DNA from: DATJFH01 sp035495815
GTDB lineage: Bacteria; Acidobacteriota; Terriglobia; Bryobacterales; Bryobacteraceae
DNA: 9,991 nt
Reading direction: 5' to 3'
NCBI GenBank assembly: GCA_035495815.1
Contig: DATJFH010000231.1
Span: forward strand, 1-9,991
The translations under genes were made by a program, and so were the position numbers. Under the pieces are notes generated by a model. It saw nothing but the letters and a program-made list of their open reading frames with translations. It searched no databases and had not been told where the DNA came from. Shown piece by piece: positions 1-6,730 of this stretch (position 1 is the first letter of the stretch; each line of letters begins with the position of its first letter).

Positions 1-1
1 C

Positions 2-514
2 GCTTTCCAGACACAATACACCACCGGCATGGGAATTCGCGGCGGAACGCTGCTCAGTGGCTGGCGGGGAGTACTCTTCAAGGACTGGACGCTCGTCACG
101 CAGATCACGGCCGGCAGCGGTCGTCCCCTGTCTCCTGTCTACCTCACGGCCGTGCGAGGCACCGGCGTCACCGGAAGCATCCGCCCGCAATACACCGGGG
201 CGCCGCTTTACGACGCTCCAGCGGGCCTCTCCCTGAATCCGGCCGCCTACCAGGCGCCGCCGCCAGGGCAGTGGGGGAACGCGGGGCGAAGCTCCATCAC
301 CGGTCCCGCCCAATTCAATCTGGACGCTTCCCTCGGGCGTTCGTTCCCGTTCCGCGACCGCGGCAGCATCGACCTGCGGCTGGAAGCGGCCAATGCGCTC
401 AACAACGTCACTTTCCCCAGTTGGAACACCATCGTCACCAGCGCCCAATTCGGCCTGCCGGTGATCGCCAACGCGATGCGCTCGGTACGAGCCAATCTCC
501 GGGTGAGGTTCTAA
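2..514 (+). CDS. TonB-dependent receptor (Oar-like), C-terminal fragment
   Basis: The reading frame is open from the first bases of the window, so this is the 3' end of a longer gene; about 170 codons remain, ending in TAA at 512-514. The visible part looks like the last strands of an outer-membrane beta-barrel. It has alternating polar/hydrophobic stretches, a 'GWRGVLFKDWTLVTQITAGSGRPLSPVY' -type segment (only its start GWRGVLFKDW is quoted as the anchor), then TGVTGSIRPQYTGAPL, and it ends in NLRVRF. A terminal aromatic residue is the usual barrel-assembly signal. Large receptors with this ending are very numerous in Acidobacteriota, where they carry an N-terminal carboxypeptidase-regulatory-like domain and a plug; neither can be seen here. 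The role would be uptake or binding of a large substrate across the outer membrane, substrate unknown. The VWA gene starts two bases after the stop, suggesting co-transcription. An ATG at 29 is internal to the frame and not a real start. Confidence 0.8.
   Translation, partial: AFQTQYTTGMGIRGGTLLSGWRGVLFKDWTLVTQITAGSGRPLSPVYLTAVRGTGVTGSIRPQYTGAPLYDAPAGLSLNPAAYQAPPPGQWGNAGRSSITGPAQFNLDASLGRSFPFRDRGSIDLRLEAANALNNVTFPSWNTIVTSAQFGLPVIANAMRSVRANLRVRF
502..508 (+). promoter_or_regulatory. Ribosome binding site for the VWA gene
   Basis: GGTGAGG lies 8 bases before the ATG at 517, inside the last codons of the receptor gene. It supports 517 as the true start of the VWA gene, rather than an in-frame ATG at 271 that would read 82 codons of unrelated sequence out of frame with the receptor. 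Confidence 0.5.
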
Positions 515-516
515 AC

Positions 517-2592
517 ATGAGACGGCTGCCCCCGATCCTGATGCTCTTCTGGATGGCGCGGCTCGGAGCGCAGCAACCCTTCCCGCAGGAGGGTCCGGTC
601 GTGAAGTTCCAGTCGAGCACCCAACTGGTGGTCGAGATTGTCACCGTCAAGGACAAGAGCGGAAAAAGCATCGAAGGACTGACCGGGGCTGATTTCAGCG
701 TTACCGAAAACGGGTTTCCGCAGACGGTTCGCTTCTGCGAATTTCAGAAGCTGGACGAACTCCAGGATCCGGAGCCCGTCCGGCCGGTCCAGACGGCTGG
801 AACGGAGCCGGCGACACGCAAGCAGATCGCGCCGGAGAAGCAGGGCGAATTCCGCTACCGGGGCCGTCGTCTGCTGACGCTGTACTTCGACATGACGTCC
901 ATGCCGGTACCCGACCAGTTCCGCGCGCTGGCCGCCGCGCAGCGCTTCATCCGGACGCAGATGGCGCGGCCCGACGTGATGGCGATCATGAAATTCGCCG
1001 GCGGCGCCGTGCAGGTCCTGCAGGACTTCACAGACGACCGCGACCTGCTGCTGACGGCGATCAAGACGATGATGGTCGGCGAGGGCCAGGGTTTCGACGA
1101 GAACCCGTCCGACGACAGCGCCGCCGATACCGGGTCGGCCTTCGGCCAGGATGACGGCGAGTTCAACATTTTCAATACGGACCGGCATCTGGCGGCGCTC
1201 CAGACCGCTGCCACCATGCTGGGACATCTTAATGAGAAGAAGTCGCTGATCTACTTCGCCAGCGGTCTTCGTCTGAACGGTACCAGCAATCAGGCCCAGT
1301 TGCGGGCGGCCACCAACGCCGCCATCCGGGCGAATGTTTCCATTTATCCGGTGGACGCGCGCGGACTGGTGGCTGAGGCCCCGTTGGGAGACGCCTCGAA
1401 GGGATCCCCGGGCGGAATCGGAATGTACACCGGCGGCTCGGCGCTGGCGGCGGCCACCGGCTTCCAGCGGTCACAGGACACGCTATACGCGCTGGGGGCG
1501 GATACGGGCGGAAAGGCACTGCTCGACAACAACGATCTGGCGCTGGGGATCGTGCAGGCGCAGAAGGCCGTCTCGAGCTACTACGTCATCGGGTATTACA
1601 CGACGAATACGGCGCTCGACGGCAAATTTCGGAAAATCAGCATCTCGCTCAAAGATACGACCGCGAAACTGGACTACCGGGCCGGGTATTTTGCCGGAAA
1701 GGAGTTCGGCAAGTTCACCTCGGCCGACAAGGAGAGGCAGCTCGAAGACGCGCTGATGCTGGGAGATCCGGTCACGGATTTGACGATTGTCATGGAGATC
1801 GCCTATTTTCAGTTGAACCGGGCGGAGTACTTCGTTCCCCTGGCGGTAAAGATTCCCGGCAGCGAACTGTCGCTGGCGCGGCGGGGAGGCGCCGAGCATA
1901 CGCGCATCGATTTCATCGGAGAGATCAAAGACGAATACGGCACGACCATTACCAATGTACGGGACAAGATCGATATCAAGCTCAGCGGCGAAACCGCCAG
2001 TCAACTGGCCAAGCGGCCCATCGCCTACGACACGGCATTTACTCTTCTGCCGGGAGCGTACACGGTCAAGTTCCTGGCGCGGGACGAGGAGACGGGCCGT
2101 ATCGGAACCTATCAGACGAAATTCGTCATTCCGAATCTGAACAAGGAAGAGAAGCGGATTCCGATCAGCTCGGTCGTCCTGAGCAGCCAGCGGGTAGACC
2201 TGAAGGACGCGCTCTACACCGCCGGGAAAAGCAAAGCGCCGGAGCAAAACCCGCTGATCCAGGACGGACAGAAACTGATACCGAGCGTGACCCGCGTATT
2301 CAGCAAGAGCCGGGACATGTACGTTTATCTGCAGGCGTACGATCCCGCGGCGTCCCGGAATCAGCCTCTGGTGTCGTTCGTGACGTTCTATCGCGGGCGG
2401 AACAAAGCGTTCGAGACGGCGCCGCTGCCGGTGACGGAGCGGTCGGCCAACCGGCTGAGGACGGCGCCGCTGCAATTCAGTCTTGGTCTGGACAAGCTTC
2501 CGGCGGGCAGGTATGACTGCCAGGTGACGGTTCTCGACCCGGCCGCACAAAAAGCGGCTTTCTGGCAAGCGCCGGTGATGCTGATCCCGTAA
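517..2592 (+). CDS. Secreted VWA-domain protein (acidobacterial VWFA-related family, TIGR03436-like)
   Basis: This 691-residue protein is probably exported. It begins with a Sec signal (MRRLPPILMLFWMARLGA, likely cut after Ala18). Residues of about 35-70 (VVEIVTVKDKSGKSIEGLTG... DFSVTENG) form the N-terminal beta-sandwich typical of the acidobacterial VWFA-related family. The VWA domain follows at about 118-335. Its MIDAS-like motif is D125-M-T-S-M129 instead of the textbook DxSxS, and it contains the KKSLIYFASGL strand near residue 241 and IYPVDARGL near 275. The C-terminal ~300 residues are beta-rich (for example LLPGAYTVKFLARD) and have no motif I recognise. The family is greatly expanded in Solibacter-like genomes and its function is unknown; a role in envelope protein-protein or metal-dependent binding is inferred. 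It starts two bases after the receptor stop with an SD within the receptor gene, so the two are probably one transcript. Family assignment is confident, function is not. Confidence 0.88.
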   Translation: MRRLPPILMLFWMARLGAQQPFPQEGPVVKFQSSTQLVVEIVTVKDKSGKSIEGLTGADFSVTENGFPQTVRFCEFQKLDELQDPEPVRPVQTAGTEPATRKQIAPEKQGEFRYRGRRLLTLYFDMTSMPVPDQFRALAAAQRFIRTQMARPDVMAIMKFAGGAVQVLQDFTDDRDLLLTAIKTMMVGEGQGFDENPSDDSAADTGSAFGQDDGEFNIFNTDRHLAALQTAATMLGHLNEKKSLIYFASGLRLNGTSNQAQLRAATNAAIRANVSIYPVDARGLVAEAPLGDASKGSPGGIGMYTGGSALAAATGFQRSQDTLYALGADTGGKALLDNNDLALGIVQAQKAVSSYYVIGYYTTNTALDGKFRKISISLKDTTAKLDYRAGYFAGKEFGKFTSADKERQLEDALMLGDPVTDLTIVMEIAYFQLNRAEYFVPLAVKIPGSELSLARRGGAEHTRIDFIGEIKDEYGTTITNVRDKIDIKLSGETASQLAKRPIAYDTAFTLLPGAYTVKFLARDEETGRIGTYQTKFVIPNLNKEEKRIPISSVVLSSQRVDLKDALYTAGKSKAPEQNPLIQDGQKLIPSVTRVFSKSRDMYVYLQAYDPAASRNQPLVSFVTFYRGRNKAFETAPLPVTERSANRLRTAPLQFSLGLDKLPAGRYDCQVTVLDPAAQKAAFWQAPVMLIP

Positions 2593-2602
2593 AGGTTAAC
2601 TG

Positions 2603-3067
2603 CTATCCGCCGGCCACCATGACAGCGGGTTTTATGGCCGTCATTCGCTCGCGCGCCTGCCGCCATCCGTTCCAGGCCAGGCTGATGATGCGCCGGATTT
2701 CCGAACGGTGGAAGGGCTTGGCCAGCACGTCATAGGCCCCGCAGCTCAGCGCCTCCGCCCACAACCGCTCGTCGCCCAGGTCGGAGGTCACGATGATCTT
2801 CGGGGGATCCTGAAAATTCGACACATCTCCCAAAACATCCTTCCAGACGCCGTCGCTCAGACTGCTTTCCGTTATCAGAACGGAGACCGGCTGATCGAAG
2901 AGAAAGCACAGGGCCTCGCGTCGGGACTTCCGTCCGACGACGTTCCATTTCGATGGCTCCAGGGCGTTCCGGAGAAACGACACTTCCTCTTCATGAGGAT
3001 TCACGACCAAAACTGTTTCGGATCCTTGCGGCTCCGGAAGATTACGCAATGCGACGTCTTGTGGCAT
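2603..3067 (-). CDS. Stand-alone response-regulator receiver protein, degenerate phosphorylation site
   Basis: This reads as a 154-residue protein consisting of one CheY-like receiver domain with no output domain. Strand beta-1 is ETVLVV (residues 17-22). The usual Asp-Asp pair is replaced by N23-P24, followed by H25-E26-E27. The phosphoacceptor strand reads VLITE, putting Glu67 where Asp is expected. The switch Thr (T94, in KIIVTSD) and the invariant Lys (K117, in YDVLAKPF) are kept. Helix 5 is followed by a short basic tail. I chose the ATG at 3067 because the domain begins soon after it, a TTGTCA/TATCCA promoter candidate sits just upstream, and the 49 codons before it look non-coding (about 22 of 49 end in A or T). 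Longer in-frame starts exist at 3142 and 3214, giving up to 203 residues. The protein may act as a constitutively 'on' or phosphorylation-independent partner-binding domain (inference). The stop lies 10 bases from the convergent VWA stop. Confidence 0.8.
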   Translation of the reverse strand: MPQDVALRNLPEPQGSETVLVVNPHEEEVSFLRNALEPSKWNVVGRKSRREALCFLFDQPVSVLITESSLSDGVWKDVLGDVSNFQDPPKIIVTSDLGDERLWAEALSCGAYDVLAKPFHRSEIRRIISLAWNGWRQARERMTAIKPAVMVAGG

Positions 3068-3106
3068 GTTACGACTTTCGGGGGAGGTAGAGGCGTGACG
3101 AGCCTC

Positions 3107-3135
3107 TGGATACAATCTGCGCGTCCGATTGACAA
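3107..3135 (-). promoter_or_regulatory. Candidate promoter of the receiver gene
   Basis: On the minus strand, TTGTCA (3130-3135) matches the -35 consensus at 5 of 6 positions. It is followed by a 17-base spacer and TATCCA (3107-3112), which matches the -10 at only the first three positions. Transcription would start near 3100, about 33 bases before the ATG at 3067. The prediction rests on sequence match alone and assumes a sigma70-type factor. Confidence 0.3.
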
Positions 3136-3284
3136 AGAGCATTTCGAGAGCCACGCGGCCTTTATTTCCCGGTTCATTAAAATCATGGAAATGGCTCGCG
3201 TCCCTCAGGTTCATGCTTCGCCGGCCATGCAGTTCTTATACGAACATCGTGCCCAGGGGGAAGAAACTCCCTCCGAATTTCGGG

Positions 3285-3313
3285 TTGCCAAACCACGTCG
3301 CGTTGAGTAGGCT
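3285..3313 (+). promoter_or_regulatory. Candidate promoter of the dehydratase-PHP-sulfatase operon
   Basis: TTGCCA (3285-3290, 5 of 6 to the -35 consensus), a 17-base spacer and TAGGCT (3308-3313, keeping the most conserved T-A---T positions of the -10). The predicted transcript start, around 3320, is only about 4 bases before the ATG at 3324, so the message would be nearly leaderless. The GAGGG at 3316-3320 would then be too close to the 5' end to act as a normal SD site. Weak but position-consistent evidence. Confidence 0.3.
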
Positions 3314-3323
3314 ATGAGGGTCC

Positions 3324-4508
3324 ATGCCGACTCGTCTGGCGAGAAGAGAATTTCTGGGAATCGGCGCATCGGTTCCTTTGTGGGCGGCCGCGGATCCAGT
3401 CACGCTCAAGATCACGCGGCTCGAACCGTACGTTCTGAAAATCGGACCGCGCCGCGACATCGTCTGCGCGCGCATTGAAACCGCGGAAGGCATCCACGGC
3501 TGGGGCGAAGGCACCACTCCTCCCAATGTACATCCGGTGGTCGCGCAGATCCGGTCTTTTTCCGGACTGCTCACCGGCCAGAGCGCGTGGGACGTCGAGA
3601 AACTGTGGCGTCGCATGTACATCGTGGAGGAGAACACGCTCGGAGGCGCCCTGTTCGCCGCCATCAGCGCAATCGACATCGCCCTCTGGGATATTCTCGG
3701 CAAGAAGTTGAACGTGCCGGTCTACAAGCTGCTCGGCGGCAAGATTCACGACCGGCTGCGTATTTACACCAGCTACCGGTGGGGAAACATCCCGCGCACG
3801 GCGGACGCTTATCGTAAGCGAACCCGGGAGCTGATCGAGCAGGGCGCCACCGCCGGCAAGTACGATCCTTTCGGCGCCTATCCCGGACCGGACCGGCAGC
3901 TTTCGACCGCCGTCCTCAATGAAGTCAGGGAGATGGTCCGGGGGATCCGGGAAGGTGGACCGTCTTTCGACATCTGCATCGAGGCGCACGGGAAATGGAA
4001 CATGGCTTCGGCGGGACGGATCGTCAAGATGCTGGAGCCGTTCGATCCGTTCTTCCTGGAAGAACCGGTGCCGCCGGAGGACGTGGACGCCATGGCGGCG
4101 CTGCAGCGCTCGACCAATATCCCGATTGCAACAGGCGAAGGGCTGCAATCGCACTGGAATTTCCGGGAGCTGTTGAACAAGCAGGCGGCCCGCATCATCC
4201 AGCCGGATGTGGCGCGCACCGGCGGAATCACGTCGATGAGGAAGATCGCGGCCATGGCGGACGCCCATTATGTAACGGTGGCTCCCCACAATCCGAACGG
4301 GCCGGTCTGCACCGCGGCCAGCATGCACGTGGCCGCTTCCATTCCGAATTTCGTGATCATGGAGGAAGGCGCCCGCGACACCGGGGAGTATCAGGAAATC
4401 TTCGTGGACGGGTGGAAACAGGGTCTCGCAGATTGGACCATCCCCGAGAGCCCGGGCCTGGGCGTGGACTTCTCACCGCAGTTTCTCCGCGACCACCAGA
4501 TCCGATGA
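3324..4508 (+). CDS. Tat-exported enolase-superfamily sugar-acid dehydratase (galactonate dehydratase-like)
   Basis: This 394-residue member of the mandelate racemase/muconate lactonizing enzyme family is closest by eye to D-galactonate dehydratase. It carries a twin-arginine signal: RREFL at residues 7-11, a short hydrophobic stretch, and AAA before Asp24. The N-terminal capping domain spans about 27-150 and the TIM barrel about 150-370. Predicted Mg ligands are E220 (in IEAHG), E246 (FLEEP) and E272 (ATGEG), with H222 and H322 (VAPHNPNGP) as acid/base residues. The spacings 26-26-50 equal those I recall for DgoD (D183, E209, E235, H285), but the first ligand is Glu rather than Asp. The known family reaction is Mg-dependent syn- or anti-dehydration of an aldonate or uronate; the actual substrate here is unknown. 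A Tat signal on this normally cytoplasmic family is unusual. The start is supported by GAGGG three bases upstream and by the signal. Its TGA overlaps the next ATG. Confidence 0.88.
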   Translation: MPTRLARREFLGIGASVPLWAAADPVTLKITRLEPYVLKIGPRRDIVCARIETAEGIHGWGEGTTPPNVHPVVAQIRSFSGLLTGQSAWDVEKLWRRMYIVEENTLGGALFAAISAIDIALWDILGKKLNVPVYKLLGGKIHDRLRIYTSYRWGNIPRTADAYRKRTRELIEQGATAGKYDPFGAYPGPDRQLSTAVLNEVREMVRGIREGGPSFDICIEAHGKWNMASAGRIVKMLEPFDPFFLEEPVPPEDVDAMAALQRSTNIPIATGEGLQSHWNFRELLNKQAARIIQPDVARTGGITSMRKIAAMADAHYVTVAPHNPNGPVCTAASMHVAASIPNFVIMEEGARDTGEYQEIFVDGWKQGLADWTIPESPGLGVDFSPQFLRDHQIR

Positions 4509-6730
4509 GCCTCCGTCCGCTTCTGCTGCTGTTCTCAGCCACACTGGCGGCGCAAACGCCATTTCCTCTCAGCCTTAACGGCGACGTGAACGGCTTTGCT
4601 TTCCAGCCCGATTTTGCGCAGGACAGGTATATCTGGAACTCTTATTTCCAGGGAGCAGAACGAATCCTGACCGCCACGGCAACCCGGAACGGCCGCGGGC
4701 GGGTTCAGGAGCTTTCGCCCGGCCGGGGGGTGTATTACAAACCGGTTCTGGCGGGCCGGTGGGCGTTCTGGTCGACTCAACGCGGCCGCGAATGGAAGAT
4801 CACGGGGCGCGAGCAGGAGGGCGCATCGTGGAAACCGGCGGTCGATCTCGCCGACGGCCTGATGCCGGCGGCCATTTCCACCCCGGCCGAAACCGCGCTG
4901 GCCTGGGAAGACGGAGCGGGGAGAATCCGGGCTCGGGTCTTCGCCCGCAGAAGATGGTCGGCGCCGGTTCCCGTGTCCGATGCGGCGGACTCACACCGTC
5001 CGGCGCTTTCGATTCTTCCGGAAGGCGAGGTGTGGGTCTTCTGGGACGCATGGACCGAAAGCGAGTACGCGGTTTATGGACGGCGTCTGCTTCCGAGTCT
5101 GGGAACCGCGGCAAGACTTTCTCCAACCGGCCGGAGCTGTCTCAACACGGCTGCGCGAGGAGCGCTGGCGGCCTGGGTTTCGACTCGCGACGTGGAGGGT
5201 GGAGGTGTTCTCGATCATTGGGATACTTTGCAAGCCACGGTGCGCCGAAAGGGCGTCTGGATGCTTCCGGACGACGTGGCAGACCTGCGATTCGGCCTGC
5301 TGGCGCAGATCGAACCGCCAGGACACATGTCGGGCTACTCAGGACGCAGGAGACATCCGATGCTGGTGGAAGCCGCCGGCGCACAGTGGGTTTTATGGGA
5401 GCGGAAGAGCATCCACGACGGTCCGAGCCAGACTCCCGGACAACTCTGCGGGCGGAGCTGGCGGAACGGAGAGTGGTCGCCGCCGGTTGTTCTGCACGAA
5501 GGCATGGTCGACTACCGCGTTCCCTCGGACGGCCGGGCGGAGCATGGAAAGCTGACCGTCCTGGCCAAGAACACTCAGCACGGTTACTCCAGTTTCGGGG
5601 TGGATTTGAACGCGGGCCGCGAGATCCGGTCCGGCGAATGGCCGGGATGGAAAGTGACCCGGCTCCCCGCCGGTCCGGCCGCGCCGAGGCAATCCATCAT
5701 GGTGGACGGCAAGCGTCTCAACCTTTACTGGGGCGATCTGCACGTGCACTCCGCGCTCACTCCCGACGCCGAAGGCGAACCGGACGAACTGCTCCATTAC
5801 GGCCGCGACAAAGCCCGTCTCGACGTCATGGTCATTTCCGACAATGACGCCAATTCCTGGATGAACCGCCACGGCTCGTACCGCAATCATCTGCTGACGG
5901 CGTCGCGCTTCGCCCTGTCCGGCTATTACAGCCGTCGCTTTACTCAGCCCGGCAGGTTCGTCGCGCTGCCCGGATACGAGTGGTCCCAACGCACCGATGA
6001 CGACAAGCCGAATCACCGCACGATCATTTACGCGGGCGATTATACTCCCATCGTGCGGCATCCGGAAAACGGCGGCGATTTCCAGGATCTCTGCGACGCG
6101 GTGGAAGCCGCGGGCGGCGTCATGAACACGCAACATGAGGTTTACCGGCTGGTGAACCGGCCTTGCGATGCGAATATCGAAGTCGCCTCGGGCTGGAACA
6201 TCTTTTTTCAGCAGCCGGAAAAAATTCACGGCGACCTCACGGCGGGCTACCGGGTCGGCTTCGTGGCGACCAGCGACGGGCATCGCCGCGATCCCGGAGC
6301 GGGCGGCGGCCTCACCGCGATTTACGCGCCTGAGCTGACGCCGCAAGCCGTCCTGGAAGCCCTGCGGGAGCACCGCGTGTACGCCACCAACGGCTCGCGC
6401 ACGTTTCTCGACGCGCGGGCCAACGGCCGGATGATGGGACAGGATCTGGTTTCGAGCGGTCCGGTGGAGCTGTCGCTGAAGGTTACGGCGCCGGGAAAGA
6501 TTGCGCGCGCCGTGCTGGTGCGGGACAGCGCCGAGATTCATGTCGCCGCCGGAGACGGACGGCGCGCCATTGCGGCCAGCTTCACGGATCGTCCGGCGGC
6601 GGGAGCGCACTGGTATTACTGGCGCGTCGAGCTCGAGGGCTCCGTCCCGGGTTATCCCGGGAACATGAAAGCAGCCGAGGGGACGCTGGCCTGGTCGAGT
6701 CCTCATCGCGTGGTAATGAAATTCAACTAA
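4505..6730 (+). CDS. Exported beta-propeller plus PHP-domain (DUF3604-like) metal-dependent hydrolase
   Basis: This 741-residue protein starts at an ATG overlapping the dehydratase stop (ATGA), which suggests translational coupling. MSLRPLLLLFSATLAAQ is a Sec signal, probably cut after Ala16. Residues of about 30-390 show roughly seven repeats of 43-70 residues built around a hydrophobic W-x-x-W or A-W strand followed by an R-x-x-x-G-x-W strand (near 30, 77, 119, 163, 213, 284 and 346), read as beta-propeller blades. From about 405 comes a PHP-like domain: GDLHVHS with H413 and H415, SDND with D446, YEW with E492, H544 in NTQHE, and SDGH with D591 and H593, a plausible metal-binding set. The last ~110 residues are beta-rich. 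DUF3604/PHP proteins are predicted phosphoesterases or other metal hydrolases, but none close to this is characterised to my knowledge. An upstream in-frame extension from 3995 is only an overlap with the dehydratase and is not coding. Confidence 0.82.
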   Translation: MSLRPLLLLFSATLAAQTPFPLSLNGDVNGFAFQPDFAQDRYIWNSYFQGAERILTATATRNGRGRVQELSPGRGVYYKPVLAGRWAFWSTQRGREWKITGREQEGASWKPAVDLADGLMPAAISTPAETALAWEDGAGRIRARVFARRRWSAPVPVSDAADSHRPALSILPEGEVWVFWDAWTESEYAVYGRRLLPSLGTAARLSPTGRSCLNTAARGALAAWVSTRDVEGGGVLDHWDTLQATVRRKGVWMLPDDVADLRFGLLAQIEPPGHMSGYSGRRRHPMLVEAAGAQWVLWERKSIHDGPSQTPGQLCGRSWRNGEWSPPVVLHEGMVDYRVPSDGRAEHGKLTVLAKNTQHGYSSFGVDLNAGREIRSGEWPGWKVTRLPAGPAAPRQSIMVDGKRLNLYWGDLHVHSALTPDAEGEPDELLHYGRDKARLDVMVISDNDANSWMNRHGSYRNHLLTASRFALSGYYSRRFTQPGRFVALPGYEWSQRTDDDKPNHRTIIYAGDYTPIVRHPENGGDFQDLCDAVEAAGGVMNTQHEVYRLVNRPCDANIEVASGWNIFFQQPEKIHGDLTAGYRVGFVATSDGHRRDPGAGGGLTAIYAPELTPQAVLEALREHRVYATNGSRTFLDARANGRMMGQDLVSSGPVELSLKVTAPGKIARAVLVRDSAEIHVAAGDGRRAIAASFTDRPAAGAHWYYWRVELEGSVPGYPGNMKAAEGTLAWSSPHRVVMKFN

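Larger units (their letters stand above)
3068..3323. other. Divergent intergenic region with candidate promoters
   Basis: These 256 bases separate the minus-strand receiver gene from the plus-strand dehydratase operon. Nothing in them looks like a conserved protein: open frames on the plus strand at about 2708-3310 run antisense through the receiver gene. The region is less GC-rich than its surroundings and contains promoter-like hexamers on both strands (annotated separately). A third candidate on the minus strand is TATAAG at 3235-3240. It would place a transcript start near 3228 and so favour the longer receiver form starting at 3214, but its -35 is poor. If the receiver starts at 3214, only 109 bases are truly intergenic. 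Confidence 0.5.

Noticed and set aside
271..516. In-frame 82-codon upstream extension of the VWA gene
   Set aside because: It overlaps the receptor gene in another frame and is low-complexity Arg/Gln/His-rich. The signal peptide and SD site both point to 517.
2542..2561. GCCGC-acaaaaa-GCGGC hairpin followed by TTT, terminator-like
   Set aside because: It lies inside the VWA coding region before the stop. The T-run is only three bases, and on the minus strand no T-run follows, so it is unlikely to terminate either gene.
1483..2568. 361-codon open frame on the minus strand, antisense to the VWA gene
   Set aside because: Arg-rich shadow with no recognisable domain. The plus strand encodes a recognised family.
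3129..3134. Perfect TTGACA on the plus strand
   Set aside because: No -10-like hexamer lies at 16-18 bases downstream, and the next AT-rich stretch is 26 bases away.
2708..3310. 200-codon open frame on the plus strand across the receiver gene and intergenic region
   Set aside because: It is antisense to a clear receiver domain and has no motif of its own.
3995..4504. In-frame 170-codon upstream extension of the propeller-PHP gene
   Set aside because: It lies fully within the dehydratase coding region in another frame. The Sec signal begins exactly at the ATG of 4505.
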